A DNA stretch of 64,000 nucleotides from Coriobacteriia bacterium. Its GTDB lineage: Bacteria > Actinomycetota > Coriobacteriia > Coriobacteriales > UMGS124. The first letter of the stretch is position 1. Every line of letters starts with the position of its first letter. This document shows, one piece after another, positions 51,550 to 60,837 of this stretch. Below the pieces are notes generated by a model. It saw nothing but the letters and a program-made list of their open reading frames with translations, was not told the DNA's origin and did no database searches. Both the position numbers and the translations under genes were made by a program. The DNA lies in NCBI GenBank assembly GCA_018368455.1, contig JAGZEG010000012.1:45043-109042 (forward strand). Reading direction: 5' to 3'.

Positions 51550-52422
51550 TTACGCCTCCCCCTGCGCCGGATCGCCGTAGCGGGCGCGCAGCGACGCCTC
51601 GACCTGGGCGACATCTTCGGGCACGGTCAGCTTGATGTTGTCGCGCGGGCACGTGACGAGCAGCACGCGGCCGCCCACGCGCTCGACGAGCGACGAGTCG
51701 TCCGTGCCGATGAAGCCCTCCTCGAGGGCGGCGAGGTGCGCCTGGCGCAGAATGTCGGCGTGAAACACCTGCGGTGTCTGCGCGACCCAGAACATGGAAC
51801 GGTCGGGCGTGCCCACAACGGCGTCGCCGTCGATGACCTTGAGCGTGTCGATGGCGGGATGCCCGCACACAACGCCGTCGGCGTCGATCGTGCCGCGCAG
51901 CGTGTTGATGGCGTGCGTGATCGTCTCGGGAAGGATGAGTGGGCGGGCGCCGTCGTGCATGGCGATGACGTCGAACTCAGGAGGCACGGCCTCGACGCCG
52001 CGGAACGCCGACGTCTGGCGCAACTCGCCGGCCGGCACGACGTCGACGGGCGTCACGAGGTCGAACGGATCGATAGCGACACTGCGATACTCTTCGGCGC
52101 GCTCCGCCGGGCAGCACACAACGATGCGTCCGACCTGCGGGACAGCGTCAAACGCTTGCAGCGCCCACGTGAGCAGCGGCTTGCCCAGCACGCTCATGAG
52201 CTGCTTGCCACCCGCATGGCCAAGGCGCTCGCCCTTGCCGCCGGCCACGATGACGGCGGCCGTGCGCGCCTTGCGCCCGACGCAGCCCCTGAGCGGGGCG
52301 ACGCGTGTCGTGACGGCCGCGGCGGACGTGACGTCGATCTCGTCGAGCACGGACGACCCAATGACGGCCGGCTCGAGCACGGGATCGCCCGCACCTGCTG
52401 TGATGATGTCATGGGAAGACAT
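51550..52422 (-). CDS. ispD: 2-C-methyl-D-erythritol 4-phosphate cytidylyltransferase with N-terminal extension
   Basis: MEP-pathway cytidylyltransferase, 290 aa. The nucleotide-binding AAVIVAGGKGERLG motif starts only at ~56, so about 52 residues precede the normal IspD start. No alternative methionine fits, though a GTG or TTG within the extension could be used. Other landmarks are KPLLTWALQAF, MHDGARPLI and TDDSSLVER. It lies between disA and ispF. Confidence 0.95.
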   Translation of the reverse strand: MSSHDIITAGAGDPVLEPAVIGSSVLDEIDVTSAAAVTTRVAPLRGCVGRKARTAAVIVAGGKGERLGHAGGKQLMSVLGKPLLTWALQAFDAVPQVGRIVVCCPAERAEEYRSVAIDPFDLVTPVDVVPAGELRQTSAFRGVEAVPPEFDVIAMHDGARPLILPETITHAINTLRGTIDADGVVCGHPAIDTLKVIDGDAVVGTPDRSMFWVAQTPQVFHADILRQAHLAALEEGFIGTDDSSLVERVGGRVLLVTCPRDNIKLTVPEDVAQVEASLRARYGDPAQGEA

Positions 52423-52457
52423 GGCTGTCCTCTGTCTCTTCGTTCGTCGCCGGCTTT

Positions 52458-53513
52458 TTAGCTCTTCTTGCCCCACATGCGATACAGACTGTCAACGAGA
52501 ACGGGCGGGTTGTTGACGCCCATGTCGCCCAGCTTCTCCGGGTCGCGCTTCACATCGTCCATGAGTGCCGGCAGGCTGCCGTACTCGTTGACGATGTGCT
52601 CCACCGCGGCGTTGGGCACGGCCGTGGACAGGTGAAGCGTGCGCAGGCCCAACGGCGTGAGCACGCTGTCCTCGTCGAGGTCATCATAGCCAAGTATGCG
52701 CGCGATGCGCATGGGAGACGCCATGTCGCGCGGGCTCAGCGCATCGAACTCACGCCGGATGCGCTGGGCCTCCTCCTCCGACGAGCTCGAGGCGTAGTCG
52801 CGGATTGCGAGCGTGAACTCCTCGTCCATGCCGCCGGCGAGCTGCTCGAGCTGCATGCGCACGAGCTTGCCGTTCGTCCCGAGCTGCGGCACGAGCGCCG
52901 ACAGGCTCTGAGCGGCCTGCAGCAGCAGCTGGAAGCCACCAAAGACGCGCGAGACGTCGCCGAGCGTCACGAAGTTGTCGAACTCCTGGCGCGTGAGGCG
53001 ACTCAGCAGCGCGTCGAGCGAGTTGCGGCTCGTCTGCAGCGCGACGACGAGCTGGTTTACCTCGTAGCCGAGCTCGGAGACGCCACGCAGCTGGAAGCTG
53101 CGGCCGCGCACGTAGAGGTTGACGACCTGGCGGCGCTGCGACACGGAGATGACGATGGCGTCCGTCGCCATGCTGACGCGCGCGGCGGTGCGATGGCGCA
53201 TGCCCGTCTCGGAGACGGGCAGCGACGGGTCGGGGTTCAGGTGGAAGTTCGCGCGCATGATCGTCGTGAGGTCGCCGTCGATGACGATGGCGCCGTCCAT
53301 CTTGGACAGCTCGAACAGGCGGTTGGCCGTGAAGGCGATGTCGAGCGGGAAGCCGTCATCGCCGGAGGCCAGCACGCTCTCGGAGTCGCCGATGCAGATG
53401 AGCGCCCCCAGGTGGCCGGCAAGAATCATGTCGAGCGCCCCGCGCAGCGCCGTGCCCGGTGCCGTCAGACGGATGGCCTCGTCAATGCGCTCCTGGACCT
53501 CATGGTTGCTCAT
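52458..53513 (-). CDS. disA: DNA integrity scanning diadenylate cyclase
   Basis: Makes c-di-AMP from ATP and scans DNA; 351 aa. The DAC catalytic motifs DGA (~73-75) and RHRTA (~106-110) are intact. A long helical spine is followed by a C-terminal helix-hairpin-helix domain (LSTAVPNAAVEHIVNEYGSL). ATG 53513 (MSNHEVQ) is chosen over the longer frame, although its ribosome-binding site is weak. It follows clpC; radA, often between them, is absent here. Confidence 0.96.
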   Translation of the reverse strand: MSNHEVQERIDEAIRLTAPGTALRGALDMILAGHLGALICIGDSESVLASGDDGFPLDIAFTANRLFELSKMDGAIVIDGDLTTIMRANFHLNPDPSLPVSETGMRHRTAARVSMATDAIVISVSQRRQVVNLYVRGRSFQLRGVSELGYEVNQLVVALQTSRNSLDALLSRLTRQEFDNFVTLGDVSRVFGGFQLLLQAAQSLSALVPQLGTNGKLVRMQLEQLAGGMDEEFTLAIRDYASSSSEEEAQRIRREFDALSPRDMASPMRIARILGYDDLDEDSVLTPLGLRTLHLSTAVPNAAVEHIVNEYGSLPALMDDVKRDPEKLGDMGVNNPPVLVDSLYRMWGKKS

Positions 53514-53553
53514 GCGCCCGCCCTTCGCCGTATGCCGCCACTCCCCTAGGCTT

Positions 53554-53562
53554 ATCATAACA
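53554..53562 (-). promoter_or_regulatory. Candidate extended -10 upstream of disA
   Basis: On the - strand TGT-TATGAT lies about 40 nt before the disA start codon. No -35 hexamer matches. Internal transcription of disA-ispD-ispF would be the consequence if active. Confidence 0.3.
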
Positions 53563-53565
53563 ATG

Positions 53566-53607
53566 TTGCGGCTGCACCCGGGCTTCAAGGCCCGCGTGCA
53601 GCCGCAA
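53566..53607 (-). other. Strong hairpin between clpC and disA
   Basis: TTGCGGCTGCAC (53566-53577) and GTGCAGCCGCAA (53596-53607) pair perfectly, extended by GGGC/GCCC. It lies 34 nt after the clpC stop. No U-run follows on the - strand. Confidence 0.7.
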
Positions 53608-53640
53608 AACGTAACGGTTCAGAGAATCTCTCGCGCCGTT

Positions 53641-56235
53641 TTAGTTACCGGCGCCGATCTCGCCCGCAACCGGCGACGACGGCGAGGAGAGTCGACCGCG
53701 CGGCGGGCGCGCGATGCGGCTGTCGCCCGCGAGGCTCTCGCGACGGCGCGGGGCCGGGATCTCGCCCGTGCCCGGCGTGAACGTGAACTTGCCGTCCACG
53801 GCGTCGACGTCGATGACGGAGCCTGCGTGCCACGTGCCCGCAAGGATGGCCTCGGAGATGGGGTCCTCCAGCAGGTTCTGGATGGCGCGGCGCAGCGGGC
53901 GAGCACCGTAGGCGGCGTCCGTGCCCTCCTTGGCGAGCTGCTTTTTGGCCTCCAGCGACAGGTTCACCGTCATGCCGCGAGCGATGAGGCGGTCGCGCAG
54001 GTCGTCGACGAGCAGGTCGATGATGCTCATGAGCTGCTCGTCCGTCAGCGACTTGAACACGATGATGTCGTCGATGCGGTTGAGGAACTCCGGCTTGAAC
54101 AGCTTCTTGACCTCGGCCATGACGTTGCGGTGGATCTCGTCGTCATCAAGGCCACCGCCCTGACGCGCTACGGCAAAGCCGAGCGGCGTCGACGTCTGAG
54201 CGATCTGGCGCGCACCGACGTTGCTCGTCATGATGATGACCGTGTTGCGGAAGTCGACCTTGCGGCCCTGGCCGTCTGTCAGGCGACCCTCCTCCAGGAT
54301 CTGGAGCAGGATGTTGAACAGGTCAGGGTGGGCCTTCTCGATCTCGTCGAACAGCACGACGGAGTACGGCTTCTGGCGCACGGCCTTCGTGAGCTCGCCG
54401 CCCTCGTCGTAGCCGACGTAACCCGGAGGCGCGCCGACGAGCTTGGACACAGCGTGCTTCTCCATGTACTCGCTCATGTCAAACGTGATGAGCGCGTCCT
54501 GCGTGCCGAACAGGAACTCGGCAAGCGCCTTGGACAGCTCCGTCTTGCCGACGCCCGACGGGCCGAGGAACACGAACGAGCCAGCGGGGCGACGCGGGTC
54601 GCGCAGGCCGGCGCGCGAGCGGCGGATGGCCTTGCTGACCTTTGTGACGGCCTCATCCTGACCGACGATGCGCTCGTGCAGCACGGACTCCATGCGCAGC
54701 AGCTTGTCGGTTTCGGCCTCCGTGAGGTTGGAGACCGGCACGCCCGTAGCGCGCGACACGACGGTCGCGATGTCCTCGGGCGTGACGTCGACCGTGCGCG
54801 ACGCCGCATCCTCGCGCCACGCCTTCTCGGCCGCCTCGATGCGAGCCTGGATGTCCTTCTCCTCGTCGCGCAGGGACGCCGCCTGCTCGTAGTCCTGCTC
54901 CGAGGCGCACTTCTCACGCTTGGCCTGGACATCCTTGAGCTGGGCAGCCAGCTCTTCGAGCTCGGCAGGGCGGGGCGCCGCGTGGATGCGCGTGGCGGCA
55001 CCGGCCTCGTCGAGCAGGTCGATGGCCTTATCCGGCAGGAAGCGATCCTGGATGTAGCGGTCGGACAGGCTGACGGCAGCCTCGACGGCCGCGTCGCTGT
55101 AGTGGACGTGGTGATGCTGCTCGTAACGCTCGCGCAGGCCGCCGAGGATCTGCAGCGACTCCTCGGGCGTCGGCTCGTCGACCATGACCGTCTGGAAGCG
55201 GCGAGCGAACGCCGAGTCCTTCTCGACGTGCTTACGGTACTCGTCGAGCGTCGTGGCGCCGATGACCTGGATCTCACCGCGCGACAGCGGCGGCTTGAGA
55301 ATGGAGGCGGCGTCGAGCGAGCCCTCGGCGCTGCCGGCGCCGATGAGCGTGTGCATCTCGTCGATGAACAGGATGATGGACGGGTCGGCGCTCACCTCAG
55401 CGACGACGCGCTTGAGGCGCTCCTCGAACTCGCCGCGATACTTGGCGCCGGCGACGAGCGATGCGACGTCGAGCGTCCACACGGAGCGCTCGCGCAGCAG
55501 CTCGGGGACGTCGCCCGCGGCAACGCGCTCCGCCAGGCCCTCGACGACGGCTGTCTTGCCGACGCCGGGGTCGCCGATGAGCAGCGGGTTGTTCTTTGTG
55601 CGGCGCGCCAGGATCTGCATGACGCGCTCCGTCTCGTCGTCGCGGCCGATGACGGGGTCGAGCTTGCCGTCGCGGGCGAGCTGCGTGAGGTCGCGGCCGT
55701 ACTCCTTGAGCGCCGAGTCCTCGTCGCCGCCGCTCGAGGAGGCGAAGCCGCCGGCCGGCAGGCTGATGCCGCCCATGGGCACCGCCGCGGGGGGCTGGCG
55801 CTTGGGGGCGAGCTCGCTAATGGCGTTGCGCACGGCGTCAGAGGACACGCCCATGCGGGTCAGGGCCTCCATGGCGACGCCGTTGCCCTCGCGCAGGATG
55901 CCGAGCAGCAGGTGCTCCGTGGCGATGTAGGACTGGCCGCCGGACAGCATCTCGCGCAGGGCACTCTCGAGCACGCGCTTGGCGCGCGGCGTGTAGGGGA
56001 TGTGGCCACCGGGCGTGGGCTCGTCGGGCTTGGCGGCGACCTGCTTTATCTGGTCGAGCGTCTCGTCGTAGGTCACGTCGAGCTTGCGCAGGGCCTGTGC
56101 CGCGATGCCGTCCTCCTCGCGGATGAGGCCGAGCAGCAGGTGCTCCGTGCCAACGTACATCTGGCCGAGCTTGCGCGCCTCCTCCTGGGCAAGAACCATG
56201 ACCTTGCGAGCGCCGTCAGTGAACTTCTCGAACAT
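53641..56235 (-). CDS. clpC: AAA+ unfoldase ClpC
   Basis: Hsp100 ATPase of 864 aa that feeds ClpP. Two N-terminal Clp_N repeats (~15-145), AAA module 1 with Walker A GDPGVGKT (~221-228), a UVR/middle domain (~428-463) and AAA module 2 with GPSGVGKT (~558-565) are visible, then a basic Ser/Arg/Pro-rich tail. ATG 56235 (MFEKFTDGARKVM) is preceded by GGAGG; the longer frame is discarded. No CtsR-type operator or CIRCE element was seen upstream. Confidence 0.97.
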   Translation of the reverse strand: MFEKFTDGARKVMVLAQEEARKLGQMYVGTEHLLLGLIREEDGIAAQALRKLDVTYDETLDQIKQVAAKPDEPTPGGHIPYTPRAKRVLESALREMLSGGQSYIATEHLLLGILREGNGVAMEALTRMGVSSDAVRNAISELAPKRQPPAAVPMGGISLPAGGFASSSGGDEDSALKEYGRDLTQLARDGKLDPVIGRDDETERVMQILARRTKNNPLLIGDPGVGKTAVVEGLAERVAAGDVPELLRERSVWTLDVASLVAGAKYRGEFEERLKRVVAEVSADPSIILFIDEMHTLIGAGSAEGSLDAASILKPPLSRGEIQVIGATTLDEYRKHVEKDSAFARRFQTVMVDEPTPEESLQILGGLRERYEQHHHVHYSDAAVEAAVSLSDRYIQDRFLPDKAIDLLDEAGAATRIHAAPRPAELEELAAQLKDVQAKREKCASEQDYEQAASLRDEEKDIQARIEAAEKAWREDAASRTVDVTPEDIATVVSRATGVPVSNLTEAETDKLLRMESVLHERIVGQDEAVTKVSKAIRRSRAGLRDPRRPAGSFVFLGPSGVGKTELSKALAEFLFGTQDALITFDMSEYMEKHAVSKLVGAPPGYVGYDEGGELTKAVRQKPYSVVLFDEIEKAHPDLFNILLQILEEGRLTDGQGRKVDFRNTVIIMTSNVGARQIAQTSTPLGFAVARQGGGLDDDEIHRNVMAEVKKLFKPEFLNRIDDIIVFKSLTDEQLMSIIDLLVDDLRDRLIARGMTVNLSLEAKKQLAKEGTDAAYGARPLRRAIQNLLEDPISEAILAGTWHAGSVIDVDAVDGKFTFTPGTGEIPAPRRRESLAGDSRIARPPRGRLSSPSSPVAGEIGAGN

Positions 56236-56701
56236 GGCGCCTCCTTCGTGAAAATCGCAGCGTAGTGCGGGACAGGATACTTGATTCCGTCCCGTGCACG
56301 GCGCTTGCCGGCAATCCGGCGCTGTTTTTACGCGGTTAATACCCCATCTGCGCCTTTTTGCCACGCTCGAAGGCGGTTACAACCAAATCCGGAAAACTCC
56401 AGGGTGATGTGCGGCCAGGAATCGAGCTCGTGTATGGGACACCTACCGGCGGGACGCCCCCGCCTCGAGGAAATCCCAGGTCGCGGGAAGGTGGGCGAGC
56501 CCGGGTGCCACGAAGGGCATGCACGAGCGGGATTGCTGGCCGCCGGCCCGGCCCGCGGCTGCAGGAGGAGGCTTGCAGCCATCTGGCGCGTCTATGTCGG
56601 AGGGGCCGGCAGGGCGCTGGGGCTAGCACGTTCGCGCCGAGGGGCCAGCGGGCCACGGGGGCTGGTGCGCCCGCGCCGAAAGAATCGGTGGACTCGCAGG
56701 C
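56236..56701. other. Non-coding gap between opp terminator and clpC
   Basis: About 465 nt with no credible gene: the open frames are GC-rich shadows. It must contain the clpC promoter, but I could not place a convincing -35/-10 pair. A GGCTGCA/TGCAGCC stem (~56562) is the only clear structure. Confidence 0.5.
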
Positions 56702-56748
56702 GAAAACAAAAGACGCTGCCCGGCGACCCCGAGGGGTGCCAGGCAGCG
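56702..56748 (-). terminator. Rho-independent terminator after oppF
   Basis: On the - strand CGCTGCC-GGCACCCC pairs with GGGG-GCCGGGCAGCG (one or two mismatches), followed by TCTTTTGTTTT. It lies about 37 nt after the oppF stop codon and closes the transporter operon. Confidence 0.85.
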
Positions 56749-56784
56749 CCGGGTGAGCGAGTGCAGCCTGCTGCGGAAGCGCGG

Positions 56785-57831
56785 TTAGTGCAGGGCGTCG
56801 CAAGCGACGAAGTGGCCGGGCGTGACCTCGCGCAGCTGCGGGATAGCCTTGGAGCAGCCCTCGCACGCCTCGGGGCAGCGCGTGTGGAAGCGGCAGCCGT
56901 CGGGAACGTGCAGCGGGCTAGGCAGCTCGCCAGAGAGCATGACGCGCTGGGAGGCCCGGGCGACGTTGGGGTCGGGGATCGGGATGGAGCTCAGCAGCGC
57001 CTTCGTATACGGGTGCAGCGGGTTGTCGTACAGCTCGTCGGAGGGCGCGACCTCGACGAGGCGGCCCAGGTACATGACGCCGATGCGCGTGGAGATGTGG
57101 CGCACCATCGACAGGTCGTGCGCGACGAAGAGGTACGTCAGGCCCAGCTCGTGTTGCAGGTCCTCGAGCATGTTGACGACCTGCGCCTGGATGGAGACGT
57201 CGAGGGCCGAGATAGGCTCGTCGCACAGGATGAAGTCCGGGTGGACCGACAGCGCGCGGGCGATGCCGATGCGCTGGCGCTGGCCACCGGAGAACTCGTA
57301 GGCGAACTTGTACATGTCGTCGCGGTGCAGGCTCACGCGGTCGAGGATCTCGGCCACGCGGTCATCGATCTCGTCGGCGCTGTACTTGTGGCCCACGCAC
57401 AGCGGCTCGGCGATGATCTCGCGGACGTTCTGGTGCGGGTCGAGCGACAGGTACGGGTCCTGGAACACGATCTGCATGCGACGGTGGATGTCGACGAGCT
57501 CGCGGCCCTTGGCACGCGTGATGTCGTGCCCCGCGAAGGTGATCGTGCCCGCCGTCGGCTCGTACATGCGGATGAGCGTGCGGCCCAGCGTCGACTTTCC
57601 GCAGCCGGACTCGCCGACGAGGCCGAACGTCTCGCCGCGATGGATCTCGAGGTCGATGCCGTCGACGGCCTTGACGACCTGCTTGGAGCGGCCGAAGAAC
57701 GAGCGCACCGGGAAGTGCTTGCACAGCCCCTCGGCCTTCAGGATGACTTCGGAGCTCGCAACGGCGCGCCCGCTCGCGTCACGGGCGGCGCCCTGCTGAG
57801 CGGGCGTCTGCGTGGACGTGGTGTCTGCCAT
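56785..57831 (-). CDS. oppF: Oligopeptide ABC transporter ATPase (OppF/DppF type)
   Basis: ATPase of 348 aa. Walker A GESGCGKST (~73), signature FSGGQRQRIGIARAL (~175) and Walker B DFILCDEP are present. The C-terminal peptide-transporter extension has the Cys cluster CRFHTRCPEACEGC...VACDAL found in Dpp/Opp ATPases. GAAGGAGG, within the oppD 3' end, precedes ATG 57831. It forms the ATPase heterodimer with OppD. Confidence 0.94.
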   Translation of the reverse strand: MADTTSTQTPAQQGAARDASGRAVASSEVILKAEGLCKHFPVRSFFGRSKQVVKAVDGIDLEIHRGETFGLVGESGCGKSTLGRTLIRMYEPTAGTITFAGHDITRAKGRELVDIHRRMQIVFQDPYLSLDPHQNVREIIAEPLCVGHKYSADEIDDRVAEILDRVSLHRDDMYKFAYEFSGGQRQRIGIARALSVHPDFILCDEPISALDVSIQAQVVNMLEDLQHELGLTYLFVAHDLSMVRHISTRIGVMYLGRLVEVAPSDELYDNPLHPYTKALLSSIPIPDPNVARASQRVMLSGELPSPLHVPDGCRFHTRCPEACEGCSKAIPQLREVTPGHFVACDALH

Positions 57832-57837
57832 GATCGC

Positions 57838-58869
57838 CTACGCCTCCTTCGCCTGGTGGGCCGTCATGCGGTCGAGCTCGTCGGACGTGTAGACGCAGCG
57901 AGCGCACTGGCCGTCGGGATACGTCTGCCAGCCGGGCATGCCCGCGCGGCACTTCTCACCCGAGAAGGAGCACCTGCCGTCGAACGGGCAGGCCTCCGGC
58001 GGGTTGATGAGCAGCGGGGCCGAGCCGGGGATGGAGACGAGTCGGCCGAGACGGCGCCCGTTGGGGTTGGGCACGGCGCCGAGCAGGGCGCGCGTGTAGG
58101 GGTGGCGCGGCGCGTAGTAGATCTGATCTGTCGTGCCCTGCTCCATGATGAGGCCACCGTACATGACGGCGACGCGGTTGCACAGGCTGGCGACGACGCC
58201 CAGGTCGTGCGTGATGAGCACGACGCTCATGCCCTCCTCGTCACGCAGGCGCTTGAGCAGGTCGAGGATCTGGGCCTGGATCGTCACGTCGAGGGCCGTC
58301 GTCGGCTCGTCTGCGATGAGCAGGCGCGGACGGCAGCACAGGGCCATAGCGATGAGCACGCGCTGGCGCATGCCGCCGGAGAACTCGTGCGGGTACTGGC
58401 TGAGGCGCTGCTCCGGCGAGGGGATGCCAACCTGCGACAGCACGCGGACAGCCTCGTCGTCGGCTTGTTTGCCCGTGAGACCGCGATGGCGCTTGAGCAC
58501 CTCGCGCAGGTGGAAGCCGATCGTCTGCAGCGGGTCGAGCGAGGTCATCGGGTCCTGGAAGATCATGGCGATGTCGCCGCCGCACATGGCGCGGCGCTCT
58601 TTCGCGTCCATCTTGAGCATGTCGCGGCCGTCGAACGCCAGCGTGTCCGCCGTGACGTCGGCGTTGTCGGGCAGCAGGCCCATGACCGACTTCATCGTCA
58701 CCGACTTGCCCGAGCCGGACTCGCCGACGACGGCCATGAAGTCGCCATCGTTGACCGTGAGGCTGACGCCGCGCACGGCCTTGACGAGCGTGTGGTGCGA
58801 ATGGAACGTCGTGCACAGGTTCTCGACGCGCAGCAGCTCCTTGGGGGCGCCGTTCGTGGTCGTGCCCAT
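57838..58869 (-). CDS. oppD: Oligopeptide ABC transporter ATPase (OppD/DppD type)
   Basis: ATPase of 343 aa. It has Walker A GESGSGKS (~49), Q-loop FQDPMTSLDP, signature FSGGMRQRVLIAMAL (~170) and Walker B LLIADEP. The C-terminal Cys-rich segment (CPFDGRC...GEKC...CARC) may bind a cluster as proposed for Dpp ATPases. ATG 58869 shares bases with the oppC stop (TGATG); the longer frame into oppC is a shadow. Confidence 0.94.
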   Translation of the reverse strand: MGTTTNGAPKELLRVENLCTTFHSHHTLVKAVRGVSLTVNDGDFMAVVGESGSGKSVTMKSVMGLLPDNADVTADTLAFDGRDMLKMDAKERRAMCGGDIAMIFQDPMTSLDPLQTIGFHLREVLKRHRGLTGKQADDEAVRVLSQVGIPSPEQRLSQYPHEFSGGMRQRVLIAMALCCRPRLLIADEPTTALDVTIQAQILDLLKRLRDEEGMSVVLITHDLGVVASLCNRVAVMYGGLIMEQGTTDQIYYAPRHPYTRALLGAVPNPNGRRLGRLVSIPGSAPLLINPPEACPFDGRCSFSGEKCRAGMPGWQTYPDGQCARCVYTSDELDRMTAHQAKEA

Positions 58870-59783
58870 CAGTCCTGCCCCCTCTCGCCACTCATAACCT
58901 GCGGGTCCGCGAAGACGCGCATAACGTTGCCGAACTTGTTGAACGCGAAGATGACGATCACGATCAGCAGGCCGGGGATGATGGCCATGTAGATATCGTT
59001 CTGCATCGTCGTCTGTGCCGCCTGCAGCAGGCTGCCCCACGAGGACATGGGCTGCTGCACGCCGACGCCGAGGAACGACAGCGACGACTCCGTCATGATG
59101 GCGCCGGCCAGCGACGTCGTGGACGCCGTGATGATCGTCGGCAGCGCCGAGGGGATGATGTGGCGTGCAATGACGCGAGGCGTGCTCACGCCGCACAGGC
59201 GGGCGTACTGCACGAAGTCGCGCTCCTTGATGGACTGCGTCTCCGCGCGCACGAGACGGGCGATCTCCATCCAGCTGAACAGGCCGATGACGAGGATGAT
59301 GGACGTGATGCCCGGCTTGAGGAAGATGGACACCACCATGACGAGCACCATCCACGGGATGGACGACAGGATGTCGACGAGGCGCATGAGCAGTGCGTCG
59401 ACGATGCCGCCGCACAGGCCGGCCACCGTGCCGACGACGATGCCGATGACGAGGCTCGTTAGCATGGCCAGCGTACCGACGAGCAGGCTGACACGGCCGC
59501 CGTACAGAACGCGCGCAAGGTAGTCGCGGCCGAGCTCGTCCGTGCCGAAGAGGTGCCGCAGCGACGGGCCCGACAGACGATTCACGACGTCGGTCGCGTT
59601 GGGGTTGAGCGGCAGCAGCGGCGCGATGAGGCACGCCACGATGATGATGGCGAGCAGCGTGATGGAGACGACGGCGGTCTTGTCCTTGCGAAACGCCAGC
59701 CAAGCCGCGTCGAAGCGCGTCCACTTCTTCGGCTGCTCACCGGGCGCGAGCTCCGTTGCCTTCTTCTTGGAGTCCTTCGACAT
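58869..59783 (-). CDS. oppC: Oligopeptide ABC transporter permease (OppC/DppC type)
   Basis: Membrane permease of 304 aa with six hydrophobic helices. An N-terminal OppC_N segment (WTRFDAAWLAFRKDKTAVVS) and the EAA coupling loop (EYVQYARLCG-like: RDFVQYARLCGVSTPRVIARH) are visible. Ancestrally its ATG overlapped the oppB stop; a 49-bp duplication now places a second, out-of-frame ATG and ribosome-binding site 49 nt upstream. The functional start is taken as 59783, with its own GGGAGGTG. Confidence 0.92.
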   Translation of the reverse strand: MSKDSKKKATELAPGEQPKKWTRFDAAWLAFRKDKTAVVSITLLAIIIVACLIAPLLPLNPNATDVVNRLSGPSLRHLFGTDELGRDYLARVLYGGRVSLLVGTLAMLTSLVIGIVVGTVAGLCGGIVDALLMRLVDILSSIPWMVLVMVVSIFLKPGITSIILVIGLFSWMEIARLVRAETQSIKERDFVQYARLCGVSTPRVIARHIIPSALPTIITASTTSLAGAIMTESSLSFLGVGVQQPMSSWGSLLQAAQTTMQNDIYMAIIPGLLIVIVIFAFNKFGNVMRVFADPQVMSGERGQD

Positions 59784-59863
59784 TACTGCGCACCTCCCTG
59801 GCGAACGCGCGGGTCTTGGAGTCCTTCGACATTACTGCGCACCTCCCTGGCGAACGCGCGGGT
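59766..59863. repeat. Perfect 49-bp tandem duplication at the oppB/oppC junction
   Basis: Unit 59766-59814 is repeated exactly at 59815-59863. Each copy holds the 3' end of oppB, its stop codon, a GGGAGGTG ribosome-binding site and the oppC start codon. 49 is not a multiple of 3, so the upstream ATG (59832) reads out of the oppC frame. Confidence 0.97.
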
Positions 59864-60788
59864 CAGTCAGGGCGCACAGCACGTCGGCAAGCAGGTTGCC
59901 CAGCACGACGAGCGTCGAGGAGAACACGAGGATCACCATGACGACGGGATAGTCCATGCCCTTGATGGCCGTGATGAAGTACGGGCCGACGCCCGGCCAC
60001 GAGAAGATGGTCTCCGTGATGATGGCGCCGGTGACGAGCAGCGGCATGGCCATGCCCAGACGGGTGATGACCGGCACGAGAACGTTGCGGCACACGTGCT
60101 TGACCATGATCTCCTTGCGCGTGGCGCCGAAGGCCTCCTGCACGGTGACGTAGTCCTGCGTCGTCTGCGTGATGGTCGAGCTGCGGACATAGCGCAGGTT
60201 ATCCGGCAGGAACGCGATCGTCAGCGTGACGTACGGCAGGATGTAGTGCCGCAGAACGTCGATGAACGACCCGTCGCCAACCGTTTGCATGCCGACGATT
60301 GGCAACCAGCGCAGCAGGTAGCCGAACACGAAGATGAGCAACATCGACAGCCAGAACGACGGCACGGCGATGAGCACGGAGGCGATGCCGTCGATGATGC
60401 GGTCGAGGCGGCCGCCGCGGTGCATGCCGGCCGTCAGGCCCAGTGCGATGGCGAGCACGTAAGCGGTCAGGTAGGCCGGCAGCACGAGCAGGATCGTGTT
60501 GGGCACGCGCGCGGCGAGCTGTTCTGAGATCGCCTGCTTCGTGACGATGGAGTAGCCCATGTCGCCGGTGACGAGGCCCCCGAGCCAGTTGGCATAGCGC
60601 ACAAAGAATGGCTGGTCATAGCCGTACTTGGCTTTGATGGCCGCAACGGTCTCAGCGGACATCTTCGGGTTGACCATGGCGTCCACGGCGTCGTAGGGCG
60701 CCAGGTCCATGAGCAAGAACACCAGGATGGTGATCAGCAATACGATGGGCACCGCGATGAGTATGCGGCGTAGGATGTACTTTGCCAC
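59832..60788 (-). CDS. oppB: Oligopeptide ABC transporter permease (OppB/DppB type)
   Basis: Membrane permease of 318 aa. The N-terminus is typical (YILRRILIAVPIVLLITILVF), with six helices and the EAA loop (DYVTVQEAFGATRKEIMVKH). The start is GTG 60788. It is separated from the binding-protein gene by a strong GC hairpin that probably lowers its expression relative to the binding protein. Its C-terminus and stop lie in the duplicated segment. Confidence 0.93.
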   Translation of the reverse strand: MAKYILRRILIAVPIVLLITILVFLLMDLAPYDAVDAMVNPKMSAETVAAIKAKYGYDQPFFVRYANWLGGLVTGDMGYSIVTKQAISEQLAARVPNTILLVLPAYLTAYVLAIALGLTAGMHRGGRLDRIIDGIASVLIAVPSFWLSMLLIFVFGYLLRWLPIVGMQTVGDGSFIDVLRHYILPYVTLTIAFLPDNLRYVRSSTITQTTQDYVTVQEAFGATRKEIMVKHVCRNVLVPVITRLGMAMPLLVTGAIITETIFSWPGVGPYFITAIKGMDYPVVMVILVFSSTLVVLGNLLADVLCALTDPRVRQGGAQ

Positions 60789-60837
60789 GGCTCCGAGGTC
60801 CCTCCCCTTCTAACGAGCCTTCCGGGCCCGCACACGA

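Noticed and set aside
56236..56701. CtsR operator or CIRCE element controlling clpC
   Set aside because: No tandem GGTCAAA heptads and no CIRCE inverted repeat were seen.
57838..59724. A 628-codon frame joining part of oppC region to oppD
   Set aside because: The first ~285 codons are out of the oppC frame and give Arg/His-rich nonsense; OppD starts at ATG 58869 with a TGATG overlap.
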